Positions 27,101 to 34,648 of a stretch of 64,000 nt of DNA are shown one piece after another. Source of the DNA: Pseudomonas anatoliensis (lineage in GTDB: Bacteria > Pseudomonadota > Gammaproteobacteria > Pseudomonadales > Pseudomonadaceae); assembly GCF_017976235.1 (NCBI RefSeq), contig NZ_JACVHC010000005.1:62001-126000 (forward strand), read 5' to 3'. Made by a program: the position numbers and the translations under genes. Position 1 is the stretch's first letter. Each line of letters begins with the position of its first letter. Below the pieces are notes generated by a model, which was not told the DNA's origin, ran no database searches, and saw only the letters and a list, made by a program, of their open reading frames with translations.

Positions 27101-30100
27101 TCATGACTTCGGGCAGCTCCAATGCCTCACGAATGTTGATGGCGCGGTGCATATGCTTTGCGGCAGCGGTGTAATGCGGCAACTCCAGAGGGCCGCCCAC
27201 CCATGGGTAAAAACTCTGGCTGTTGAACCGGACTTGATTATCTTGCAGATCAAGGCCTGTGATGACCGCCTCGGCCGGGAACTGCAGAACCCCGTTTTCG
27301 AGCGTATAGGCGCCGGGAGTGTAGGCATTCTGGATATCGCGCAGATGATTGCCGACGGCGGTAGCCTTGTCCCGGATCTGCCCCAGATTGCTGGCGATGG
27401 CCGTCACGCCGATGCCGATACCGAGCAAGGGGACAGAGAGAATAGCCGCTGCTCCGCCAACGACGCCGCCCGCGGCCAGCGCGACGATATCCAGCCCCAG
27501 CGCTGCGACGTTGAACGCCAGCGATGTGGAAAACCGCGAACGCTGTTCATGGTTTTCGGCAATCGACAGGTTGTAAATGTCGAAGCCGATATTGGCGAGG
27601 GAGAATACAAAGCCGACGCCAGTGGCAGCACGACCGACCAACCGTCCCGATACAGGGGCCTGTCGCAGTGCCTGTTCAGCGGCAGACACCTGTTGCACCA
27701 GCCGGGCAATCTGCACCGCGTCGCTGACCACACCAAAACCCAGTTGTGCATAGTTCACATACACCTGAACCTGAAGGGCAATCGCCAATGCCGGCATCTG
27801 TCCTTCGCCGTCCTGGTAATCACGTTGGCGCATTTCAGTGATCAGCGTCTGAATCGCGAAGGCGAAACTCAAGCGACTCCCGCCGTCGGCTTCCCCCGCA
27901 TGGGTGGCCTCACCGGCCAGGGTTTTCACCAGACGCTGAAGGTGTTGTTTGATCTTGCTGAACCGCGCGTCGGTGGTCGAGACCTTGAGGCTGTTCTGCG
28001 GGTGGCGTGCGTCGGCCATGGTCAGCGAGTAACCCGCATCCGGCGTTTTTTCGACGGTGTCCAGCAACGGCAGGTATTCAGGTCCCAGTTTATGCTCGGC
28101 GCGCAAAAGGTCGGTGGCCTGGGCAAACTCCTGCGTCCAGTAGCGAGCGTCCAGCTGCGCCAGACCAGCGCCCATTCGAGCGTTTTCATTCACCGAGCGG
28201 GTGCGCTCTACTGAATATTTTTCCCAGATTGAAACACCTTGAGCATCGGCAATCGCCTCACTTTGCAGAAAGCTGTCGAGCCGCAGATTGGAAGAAAGCA
28301 CGGTGCTGGCTATCTTCGTGGTATCCAATTCGATTACGTTGAATTGTGCTTTGGCAATGTCGTCCAGACCGTAAAGCCTGGCCATCGCGCTCTTTCCGGC
28401 GCTCAAGTAGAGCGCCATACCCAAGGTCAGTTCTGGCGCTGCGGCGAAACTGAAAATCGCAAAGTTGGGGTCATAAAAGCGCAAGACCGGCGTATCGCCC
28501 TGCATGACTTTGGCCACCAACAGCGCATGATTGCCGGTATCGAGCAGCATCACGGCGGGCGCCGTTTTCGCTTGCAGCATCTGCACGATACCCTCCAGCC
28601 CGAGCAGGCCGCGCGCGCTTCCATGCTCGGTGATGGGCGTTTGATGCAGCTCATCCAGTGCCAGCAGCAAGGCCCGTGAATCAGCGTCATCCGGTGTCTT
28701 GCCGGCGTTGGCCACACGCCCGATCAGTGCACGCTCGGCCGACTCGCCCTGTGCCAGTGCCGACGCAGTCAGCAGCGCCAGCGGATAGCAGCGCCGACCC
28801 GGATCGCCTGCAGTGTTCATCAGTAAATCCTGCGGCATCTGCCGGCTGGAAATGGCACCTGCCTTGAAAAACAGATCACGCACCTGCCCGCCGCGCTTGA
28901 GGATTTGCGCGTGATATTCACGTCGCGCGGTGCGGTTGATCTGCTCAACGCGCTCACGCCAGCTGTTGAGCGTCAACGGTTCGGTCAGGGCAAACACCTT
29001 GAGCTCGCGCGAAGTGTGGCTGTCAGGCTGGCCACCCGGCGCCGGGGCGGTTTCGTTGACCGCTGGCTGACGCTGGCGCACGGCATTCTCGATGGCGTTG
29101 TAGCGAGCGAACAGACCGTCTTGCGTGGTTGCGTGCGCGATATCCGATACTTGCTGCCAAACACTGGCGAACCCGGCGGCGTCCAGGCTTGTAGCGCCGA
29201 AAATACCGCCCAGTATCACGCGCAGCATCGGGCTCAGGTGGTCAGGTTTGAGTGAGCCGTGGGCGACGTGGGTGAACAGTTCGTTCAGGTTGCTGGTGGA
29301 CTCGACGCCAAGGGACGTCGGGATCTGGCTGTCGGGTTGCGCGATGATCTGTTGACGGGTATCAAAATCAAGGGCGAAGGCTGTGTCGAAGGTGAAATCA
29401 CCGCTCAACTTCTCCTTCATGACGCGAATGAATGGCTCGCCCAAATCATTCATCAACTGCTGCAATACTGAAGTCAACAACACCGGTTTGCCTTCAATCA
29501 CCGGCCAGCCTTGCTTGAACGTCAGCGTGTGTTCTTTCAGCAGGTCCGCCAACTGGCCGGCGTAACGCGACTTGAGTTTGCCGGTTTGCCATTTTTCCAC
29601 TTCTTTTATTAACCAGTCCTCCTCGGTACCGTTTACCGTCCAGCCGCTGACGAGTTCCTCTTCGGTATATGTGTTGTAGCCCTGCGTCAACTTCAGTTTG
29701 TCGCGCACGGCCAGCCATTGAGCAAGTTGCAGATGTGTGGCCGCGTACTTACCGAGCCCTGCACTGGCAGCACTCGGACCGCTCAATACAATCGTGCCGC
29801 GCGATTCGGGACGAATCCCGTCTGAGTAATACTGAAGAATCGCCAGTTCCAGCCGGGGCAGATACAACTCATCCGCATGCGACAGTGCGATGACTCGTGC
29901 GGCTTTTTCTTCCATTACATCGGCGATGACTTTATTCAGCCGTGCTTTCTCTCCCCATCCCGCGCCTGCTGCATCCATCCGCCGTTCGACTTCGGTGAGA
30001 CAGTCGTAGTTGACCCGTATGACTTCCATGATGGAGCGGGTCATACCACTACCAGGATGGGCCAACATATGCGCATTCATTTCCCCCCTTGAAGGATCGC

Positions 30101-31289
30101 TGTGCGCAGTCCCCAAGCGAATCGCTTGCCGTGAAACCCTCTTGTCCCGTGGCGCAACAAAAATATCCAGAGCGCGCGGTTTGCTGCGCGCAAATGTGGT
30201 CAACGCCTCTACATGCCGGGCAGGAATTTGTCCGCCGATGCCTTCGTAACGAAGCGCATCGCGACCCGGCATCAACGCCTCGTTGTGATCCAGTAAAAGT
30301 TTAAGAACCGCAAATCGCTGCTCTCCATTGAAACCACTGATATCCACGCCACCCAATTTGTCGGCCAACGGTGGCAAGTAATCCATGTCACTGTAACGGC
30401 CACCCTCGAGGTGCACGGCCTGCAAACGCACCACATCACTGGCCGCCGCAAAGTTGCCGCGCATGGCCACTTCGCGCTGATAGACATCCTGTAAAAAGTG
30501 TCCGGCGAACGCCTGACGTACGTCGCGCAAATCCAGATCCGATCCCGCCATGGCCTGATGCGAAGCCAGACACTTTTGGCGAAAGGCCTCAAGCGTCGCG
30601 CGATCCTTGCCATACGCCCGCACCATCAGGTCAATACGGGCCTCATCCGCCCTGCCGCGCCATTGCGGTTGTTCGATGTACGCGAACATCTGGTGCTTCA
30701 ACACGCGCGCGCGATCCTCGATCATGCGTGCCAGTTCGCCGGGTTTCCCGGCCAGAGCGCCTCCCGACTCCATCGCATCAATACGTGCGCTGTCGAGAAT
30801 CACCCGATTCATTTCAAAAGCAAGCAAAGCGTCGCTGTCGTACCAGAGATTGAACCGGTACTGCTCAGGCTTGAGCACTTCGCGCCAGATATTCATGTAA
30901 TCACGCTGAATCGCACCAACTTCACTGCCGCCCACCCAAACGAAGTGCATGATGTTCGGTACGGGTGTTGCCGCTCCGGAAAGGATCTCCACCGTCGCCG
31001 AAAGTCTCGCAATATATTCGGTCAACCCGCCTTGAATCCGATTGATCGCCACAGGTGCGGACGGTTTACTGCGTTTTAGCAGTGATCCCAGTTTCTCCTG
31101 AAACAACTTCACCGCCAGCAGTTTTTCGGCAGGATCAACGGTGTTACTGGCAACTTCATGATGCGCAGTCAGCGCCGCGTATTCCGCAGACGCGGCAAAC
31201 TCGAACAACGCCAGTTGCAGTATCGAAAAATCTTCAGTCGAAATAAATCCGCCCTTGCTTACATGACTTTCCATAGCCCCCATATGCAT
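24144..31289 (-). CDS. Large lymphostatin-like toxin: TcdA/TcdB-type glycosyltransferase, C58-like protease, pore-forming region
   Basis: A 2381-residue putative toxin. (1) Residues about 90-520 resemble the GT44 glycosyltransferase of clostridial TcdA/TcdB and LifA/Efa1: NIMHFVWVGG with W118, then GGRYSDMDYLPP with the DxD at D301/D303. These enzymes sugar-modify host GTPases or use UDP-sugars. (2) Residues about 820-960 carry a papain-like triad in C58 (YopT/AvrPphB) order: C834 in RRCYPLALL, H921 in NHALLV, D940 in FYDPNFA. The C80 autoprotease of TcdB (His before Cys) is not seen. (3) Residues about 1225-1300 are hydrophobic (VALAAGGVVGGAAAILSVP; LLGIGIGVTAIASNLG), like the TcdA/TcdB pore domain. 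(4) Residues about 1700-2300 hold spaced Trp/Tyr-rich strands (VWRVDAITG, GLLFEVDKQG, GWGRLYRQPL, LFEVGG) suggestive of a beta-repeat or propeller-like receptor module. No signal peptide. LifA is larger (about 3200). The start at 31289 or 31283 is unresolved; AAGGA favours 31283. Target and secretion route are unknown. Confidence 0.85.
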   Translation of the reverse strand: MHMGAMESHVSKGGFISTEDFSILQLALFEFAASAEYAALTAHHEVASNTVDPAEKLLAVKLFQEKLGSLLKRSKPSAPVAINRIQGGLTEYIARLSATVEILSGAATPVPNIMHFVWVGGSEVGAIQRDYMNIWREVLKPEQYRFNLWYDSDALLAFEMNRVILDSARIDAMESGGALAGKPGELARMIEDRARVLKHQMFAYIEQPQWRGRADEARIDLMVRAYGKDRATLEAFRQKCLASHQAMAGSDLDLRDVRQAFAGHFLQDVYQREVAMRGNFAAASDVVRLQAVHLEGGRYSDMDYLPPLADKLGGVDISGFNGEQRFAVLKLLLDHNEALMPGRDALRYEGIGGQIPARHVEALTTFARSKPRALDIFVAPRDKRVSRQAIRLGTAHSDPSRGEMNAHMLAHPGSGMTRSIMEVIRVNYDCLTEVERRMDAAGAGWGEKARLNKVIADVMEEKAARVIALSHADELYLPRLELAILQYYSDGIRPESRGTIVLSGPSAASAGLGKYAATHLQLAQWLAVRDKLKLTQGYNTYTEEELVSGWTVNGTEEDWLIKEVEKWQTGKLKSRYAGQLADLLKEHTLTFKQGWPVIEGKPVLLTSVLQQLMNDLGEPFIRVMKEKLSGDFTFDTAFALDFDTRQQIIAQPDSQIPTSLGVESTSNLNELFTHVAHGSLKPDHLSPMLRVILGGIFGATSLDAAGFASVWQQVSDIAHATTQDGLFARYNAIENAVRQRQPAVNETAPAPGGQPDSHTSRELKVFALTEPLTLNSWRERVEQINRTARREYHAQILKRGGQVRDLFFKAGAISSRQMPQDLLMNTAGDPGRRCYPLALLTASALAQGESAERALIGRVANAGKTPDDADSRALLLALDELHQTPITEHGSARGLLGLEGIVQMLQAKTAPAVMLLDTGNHALLVAKVMQGDTPVLRFYDPNFAIFSFAAAPELTLGMALYLSAGKSAMARLYGLDDIAKAQFNVIELDTTKIASTVLSSNLRLDSFLQSEAIADAQGVSIWEKYSVERTRSVNENARMGAGLAQLDARYWTQEFAQATDLLRAEHKLGPEYLPLLDTVEKTPDAGYSLTMADARHPQNSLKVSTTDARFSKIKQHLQRLVKTLAGEATHAGEADGGSRLSFAFAIQTLITEMRQRDYQDGEGQMPALAIALQVQVYVNYAQLGFGVVSDAVQIARLVQQVSAAEQALRQAPVSGRLVGRAATGVGFVFSLANIGFDIYNLSIAENHEQRSRFSTSLAFNVAALGLDIVALAAGGVVGGAAAILSVPLLGIGIGVTAIASNLGQIRDKATAVGNHLRDIQNAYTPGAYTLENGVLQFPAEAVITGLDLQDNQVRFNSQSFYPWVGGPLELPHYTAAAKHMHRAINIREALELPEVMTLDKGRASDRHTVVLPCTPVCFYGYEYQLGGTGHKYVPKPGEVVAPRAASEAPGPQWYSYLSPLAVAIEAIADSYNDGIYTRYPQLRNSAAYKLEYDKQGNQRFYLYSTPSLKHILYKLIPTHKPTNIEVQLDEHVRQLVVPQLPKEWKQCISYEIVSRSPGIRQLWLTPGLVAVSLRNYAATQWILHAAWAAEKSIRFNGVTLNVDGIPIEGHVDFIELANGELFRLDWKTARLVLVSITLQHPVMLATLSTWNITAGRETSQAEVKERIRRLVAEQRVATAYVPLYKFKVPLNEANQPVFVTAYYDVANAQTFYARNLPEAVNDGVMLAALDTRHAWFYHPEHATVWRVDAITGTVNRRYRLMNPACGSRIVGCEQTAGGIRVRQTMLEVVSGVETGFEYILTESATVLECIDTSAAWGDYTPRRSVNYWRSLVDRFKTPRDYSDSLSGMAPSVAIWGPAQFVQIRSHVQQAVRDLGWIRLADGLYLHLSRASGLDLDTVMLVWDEGLGDLPLFYSKSAGLLQRGAETDAAQVIASDVIDVSKFGQRYIATREDGLLFEVDKQGVMNFVGVGKHWLRKHTDWLAALPALAETWKAAPFSIIGPGDVSSEHSLAMWCIDGKVLLANITGARELDLVGLTPDKQAAWLLDGWGRLYRQPLMQMEGLRRVFADGSRLLHPEHLPRAEKVWSQWSFAQVLMDGEGLLGQSHEGVNLELFDHQPARIVSFENTWSDTAGQHPEQLQERLRALLSRENHAPFLPIKAHEERYTYYVPKLDRLFEVGGRADGQWAELLGTLGESVALLFDPVDGLIFSRGAATNIWLPDSYAHRDGEVLSLEASGEVNDLVAMLPDGVTTLVLAFGAFTSSYRISDEAWQRLDCIVVDSRRPSATQVAGEGTLVLDLANNERLVMSQVDGQLVFSDPDNAHSLIVRAAEPQEGETGMTVQISIVVADHLYTLATQQWLSALAKARGDKGFATLDAVVENV

Positions 31290-31292
31290 TTA

Positions 31293-31298
31293 TCCTTG
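31293..31298 (-). promoter_or_regulatory. RsmA/E-like CAAGGA motif at toxin ribosome binding site
   Basis: The minus strand reads CTCAAGGATAAATG. CAAGGA fits the CANGGA core bound by RsmA/RsmE and is also the toxin's Shine-Dalgarno sequence. The motif is short, so chance occurrence is possible. Confidence 0.35.
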
Positions 31299-31301
31299 AG
31301 T

Positions 31302-31331
31302 CAATAGTTAAAACGTCAAACAAAACTATTG
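31302..31331. promoter_or_regulatory. Candidate operator upstream of the toxin
   Basis: Perfect 8-base inverted arms CAATAGTT/AACTATTG with 14 bases between them (22-base repeat distance, two helical turns). It lies 13 bases upstream of the toxin ATG, inside or near the promoter or leader. No regulator gene is adjacent. Confidence 0.4.
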
Positions 31332-31460
31332 TTTAAACAGGGCGCACTCAAACAAGAAAGAAACTCAATCGGTGTCACGCGAAACATCGAACAACATTCA
31401 AAGTGCACAAGCGCATGATCCAGCAACACGTTCAGCTTTGATTTTTTCACCTGCAAACGC

Positions 31461-31499
31461 ACAAGGCCGCGAACCCGAATGGGTCGCGGCCTTGTTTTT
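31461..31499 (+). terminator. Terminator-like hairpin without an obvious upstream gene
   Basis: ACAAGGCCGCGAACCC pairs with GGGTCGCGGCCTTGT (one bulged A) and runs into TTTTTG on the plus strand. No plus-strand gene lies upstream before the toxin start, so it may end a small RNA or be a relic. Confidence 0.6.
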
Positions 31500-31590
31500 G
31501 TTATCGCACTTTAAGTGCGAAAGGATTAACTCCATGTCACGCCAAGTTGAAGTTACTTACAACTTCCCTGGCCGATCAATGGGCGAGTTT

Positions 31591-33291
31591 TCAGCCAATC
31601 GGCTTTTCACCATACCAACGAGGCGTGTAAACCCATTCCCCTCCGCCGGCGCGTGCAAACGTGCAAGTTGTGGAGGAACCGATCAACACCATGGTGCGCA
31701 TGTCCACCTGATCCGGCGTCAAAGCGCCGAGAGTCGTAGTGCGCAGGGTCTGCCCCGGCCGGCCGATGTCACGCCCCAGCACCACCGGGGTTTGCGGTGT
31801 GCGATGTTGCGCGACGATTTCCAGGGCCCGACCCAGTTGCCATGGACGGGCGCGGGAGATCGGGTTGTAGAACGCCAGCGCCAGATCCGCTTCAGCGGCC
31901 AGATCGAGACGCTTCTCGATGATCGACCACGGTTTGAGGTTGTCCGACAGCGACATCACACAGAAGTCATGGCCCAGCGGCGCACCGGCCTGGGCAGCGG
32001 TGGCGAGGGACGCAGAAACGCCCGGGAGAATTTCCAGATCGACACGGTGCCACGCCGGATCATCCGACTCGTGCAACGCTTCGAGCACCGCCGCCGCCAT
32101 GGCGAATACGCCCGGATCGCCGGACGAAACCACAATCACCGAACGGCCCTCGGCCGCCAGCCTGAAGGCGTGGCGGGCGCGCTGCATTTCTTCGCGGTTG
32201 TCGGTGCAATGCTGCACTTGATCGTCGCGAAACGGGCCGGCCATGCGCACATAGGTTTCATAGCCGAGCACATCGGTGGCGCGAGCCAGTTCGGCTTTCA
32301 CCGCCGGCACCATCAGTTCGGCAGCGCCGGGGCCGAGGCCGATCACCGCGAGACGACCGCGCGGGCGACCGATGTGCGCGACGTCCAGCGGCTGTTCGGC
32401 GATAGCGATAGCCAGGCCGTTTGCCTCAACGATCCGGGCCTCAGGCAGCGCAATGCGCGCCAGCGTGCTGATGTCGCTTTGCGCCGGGACAAACCGCAAT
32501 GGCACATTCAGTTCAAGTGCTGCCTCGCGCAGGTCAGCCGAGGCCATCGCGGTATCCGCTGCCAGCAGACAAGCCAGTGCCTGAACCGCGACGTTCGCCT
32601 GCTGCAACGCCTTACGAATCACACTCGGCAAATCCGCCCCGTCAGCGCTCACCGCCACCGCAACACTGCGCGGATAGATCAGCAACTCATCGGCACTTGC
32701 CGCACGCTCGGCACTGCCGACATGAATCGAACGCTGCGCCTGTGGATCTTCCAGCAGTTGCGCCTGCTCCAGCCACGGCGCTGCGCCTTCGATGCGCACG
32801 CTGTGCCCGGCCAGCAGATCGGAGACAAAGCGTTTACCCGACTCCAGATCCGCCAGCGCATAACCGCTTGGAGGGTTGAGCAGGCAAGTGCCAAAGCGCA
32901 GTTCGCCGCTGGTGGTGATCGCCGCCGCGACTTGCAGCCCCGCAGCGATTTCCCGCGCCATGACATTCACCCCGCCGAGGCCACCGAGCAGCGGCACCAC
33001 GGCGCTGCCGTCTTCGGCGACGGCAAGAACCGCAGGCTCGGCGCCCTTTTCCAGCAACAGCGGCGCCAGTGTGCGGATGACAATGCCGGCCGCGCACAGG
33101 GCAATGATCGGCGTGGCCTGCTGGTACAACTGGCGCAGGGTCGCGCCGAATTCCTGATACGTGCAGTCGGCACCTTCGACACGCCCGGCGAGGCCGTGAA
33201 TCTGCGCCGCCGGATACACCTGCTGAATGCGCCGGGCGGTGGCCAGGCTGCCCTGACCGAGAATGACAATCGCGGGAGTGGATGCAGTCAT
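31591..33291 (-). CDS. cobJ: CbiG-CobJ fusion: cobalamin hydrolase-like domain and precorrin-3B C17-methyltransferase
   Basis: A 566-residue two-part corrin enzyme. Residues about 1-300 are CbiG-like (IIALCAAGIVIRTLAP; LLGGLGGVNVMA; CobE/CbiG C-terminal part at about 210-290). In the anaerobic pathway CbiG opens the delta-lactone. Residues about 310-566 are a SAM-dependent tetrapyrrole methylase (RLAVIGLGPGAAELM; VIVVSSGDPGVFAMA; ALAFYNPISRARPWQL) that contracts the ring while methylating C17. The ATG at 33291 overlaps the cobI stop (TGATG). It is the last gene of cobG-cobH-cobI-cobJ. Fusions of this kind occur in other pseudomonads. Confidence 0.93.
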   Translation of the reverse strand: MTASTPAIVILGQGSLATARRIQQVYPAAQIHGLAGRVEGADCTYQEFGATLRQLYQQATPIIALCAAGIVIRTLAPLLLEKGAEPAVLAVAEDGSAVVPLLGGLGGVNVMAREIAAGLQVAAAITTSGELRFGTCLLNPPSGYALADLESGKRFVSDLLAGHSVRIEGAAPWLEQAQLLEDPQAQRSIHVGSAERAASADELLIYPRSVAVAVSADGADLPSVIRKALQQANVAVQALACLLAADTAMASADLREAALELNVPLRFVPAQSDISTLARIALPEARIVEANGLAIAIAEQPLDVAHIGRPRGRLAVIGLGPGAAELMVPAVKAELARATDVLGYETYVRMAGPFRDDQVQHCTDNREEMQRARHAFRLAAEGRSVIVVSSGDPGVFAMAAAVLEALHESDDPAWHRVDLEILPGVSASLATAAQAGAPLGHDFCVMSLSDNLKPWSIIEKRLDLAAEADLALAFYNPISRARPWQLGRALEIVAQHRTPQTPVVLGRDIGRPGQTLRTTTLGALTPDQVDMRTMVLIGSSTTCTFARAGGGEWVYTPRWYGEKPIG

Positions 33292-34025
33292 CAGCCTTGC
33301 CACCGTTCGCCAGGCACGATGATCAGCGAGAAGTACGGCGACGACATCGGCTCGACCTGGTCGATCGGCACGATCTTCTGATTGGCCATGGTCGCACGCT
33401 CGACGTAGAGCGCCCGCTCGGCCAGGCCGAGTTCTTCCAGCACCTGACGCACTTTGTGGAAATTGCGCCCCAGTTTCATGATCACTGCCGCGTCGGCATC
33501 CGCCAGACGTCGCTTCAGTTCTTCATGGGGCAATACGCCGGAAAGCACCGACAGACTCTGATTGCGGTACACCAACGGCGCACCCAGCACCGACGCGCCA
33601 CCAAGCATCGAGCACACGCCCGGCACCACTTGCGCTTCATAGCGGGTGGCCAGACGGTCGTGCAAATACATATAGGAGCCGTAGAAGAACGGATCGCCTT
33701 CGCAGATCACCGCCACGTCACGACCGGCATCCAGATGCGCGGCAATCGTCTCGGCGGCTTCATCGTAGAAATCACTGATCACTTGTTCATACGAGAGCGG
33801 CGCCGGCAGCGCTTCGGTGGTCACCGGGTACACCAGCGGCAGCAGATTCTGCGCGTCCTGCAGGTGCGCTTCGATGATGCCGAACGCGTTGCCCTTTTTG
33901 CCCTTGGCGACGAAGTACGCCACCACCGGCGATTCGCGCAGCAGGCGCAAGGCCTTGACGGTGATCAGTTCCGGATCACCGGGGCCGACGCCCAGGCCAA
34001 TCAAACGTCCTTTGGCCTGCATCAT
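33291..34025 (-). CDS. cobI: Precorrin-2 C20-methyltransferase
   Basis: A 244-residue SAM-dependent methylase that converts precorrin-2 to precorrin-3A. It starts (M)MQAKGRLIGLGVGPGDPELITVKA, with the SAM-site segments VICEGDPFFYGSYMYLHDR and VVPGVCSMLGGASVLG. Two adjacent ATGs (34025, 34022) overlap the cobH stop, and GGAG lies upstream; I use the first. A longer open frame to 34286 runs antiparallel in register with cobH and is not coding. Tight overlaps on both sides indicate translational coupling. Confidence 0.95.
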   Translation of the reverse strand: MMQAKGRLIGLGVGPGDPELITVKALRLLRESPVVAYFVAKGKKGNAFGIIEAHLQDAQNLLPLVYPVTTEALPAPLSYEQVISDFYDEAAETIAAHLDAGRDVAVICEGDPFFYGSYMYLHDRLATRYEAQVVPGVCSMLGGASVLGAPLVYRNQSLSVLSGVLPHEELKRRLADADAAVIMKLGRNFHKVRQVLEELGLAERALYVERATMANQKIVPIDQVEPMSSPYFSLIIVPGERWQG

Positions 34026-34648
34026 TCGATCTCCGTAGCGAGGGCATTGACCGCCGCGGCCGCCATGGCGCTGCCGCCGAGTCGACCTTGCATGATCACA
34101 AACGGCACGCCACGGCTGTCGGCGGCCAGCGCCGCTTTCGATTCTGCGGCACCGACGAAACCCACCGGGAAGCCGAGAATCAGCGCCGGTTTCGGTGCGC
34201 CGGCATCGAGCATTTCCAGCAGATAAAACAGCGCGGTCGGCGCGTTGCCGATCACCACGACGCTGCCTTCCAGGTGCGGGCGCCACAGTTCCAGCGCGGC
34301 GGCGGAACGGGTGTTGCCCAGCTCGCGCGCCAGCTCCGGCACGCTGTCGTCGCGCAGGGTGCAGATCACTTGGTTGTTGGCCGGCAGACGCGCGCGGGTC
34401 ACGCCCTCGGAGACCATTCGCGCATCGCAGAGGATCGGCGCACCCGCGGCCAGCGCAGCGCGCCCGGCCGTGCCTGCGCCTTCAGAGAATTGCAGACCGT
34501 CGATGGCTTCGACCATGCCGCAGGCGTGAATCACCCGCACCGCGAGTTTTTCCAGATCGGCGGGGATGCGCGCCAGATTGGCCTCGCTGCGAATGATCGC
34601 GAAGGAGTTGCGATAGATCTCCTGACCGTCGCGGATGTAATCAAGCAT
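34022..34648 (-). CDS. cobH: Precorrin-8X methylmutase
   Basis: A 208-residue enzyme that moves the C11 methyl to C12, forming hydrogenobyrinic acid. It starts MLDYIRDGQEIYRNSFAIIR. It contains the catalytic-His segment AVRVIHACGMVE, ILCDARMVSEG, and NAPTALFYLLE with GFPVGFVGAAESK. Normal length. The ATG overlaps the cobG TGA. The product feeds CobB and late steps not present in this window. Confidence 0.96.
   Translation of the reverse strand: MLDYIRDGQEIYRNSFAIIRSEANLARIPADLEKLAVRVIHACGMVEAIDGLQFSEGAGTAGRAALAAGAPILCDARMVSEGVTRARLPANNQVICTLRDDSVPELARELGNTRSAAALELWRPHLEGSVVVIGNAPTALFYLLEMLDAGAPKPALILGFPVGFVGAAESKAALAADSRGVPFVIMQGRLGGSAMAAAAVNALATEIE

Larger units (their letters stand above)
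31290..31590. other. Toxin promoter region and cobJ 3' flank
   Basis: A 301-base stretch without a recognised gene. It contains the toxin leader, an inverted repeat (31302-31331), a terminator-like hairpin (31461-31499), a small palindrome TCGCACTTTAAGTGCGA (31504-31520) and a GAAGTT/AACTTC repeat (31549-31566) after the cobJ stop. Two very short plus-strand frames (VHKRMIQQHVQL at 31403, MSRQVEVTYNFPG at 31534) are too weak to call. Confidence 0.5.

Noticed and set aside
21007..31289. Prophage or type VI secretion cluster
   Set aside because: No phage structural, integrase, Hcp, VgrG or PAAR gene is present; only the toxin, trio and marC.
24144..31289. Insecticidal Tc toxin (TcaA/TcdB ABC type)
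   Set aside because: No SpvB, Rhs or TcA features; motifs instead match the large glycosylating toxin group.
31372..33381. 669-residue plus-strand reading frame starting with GTG
   Set aside because: Mostly antisense to cobJ, and its sequence is the low-complexity Arg/His/Gln-rich type of shadow frames.
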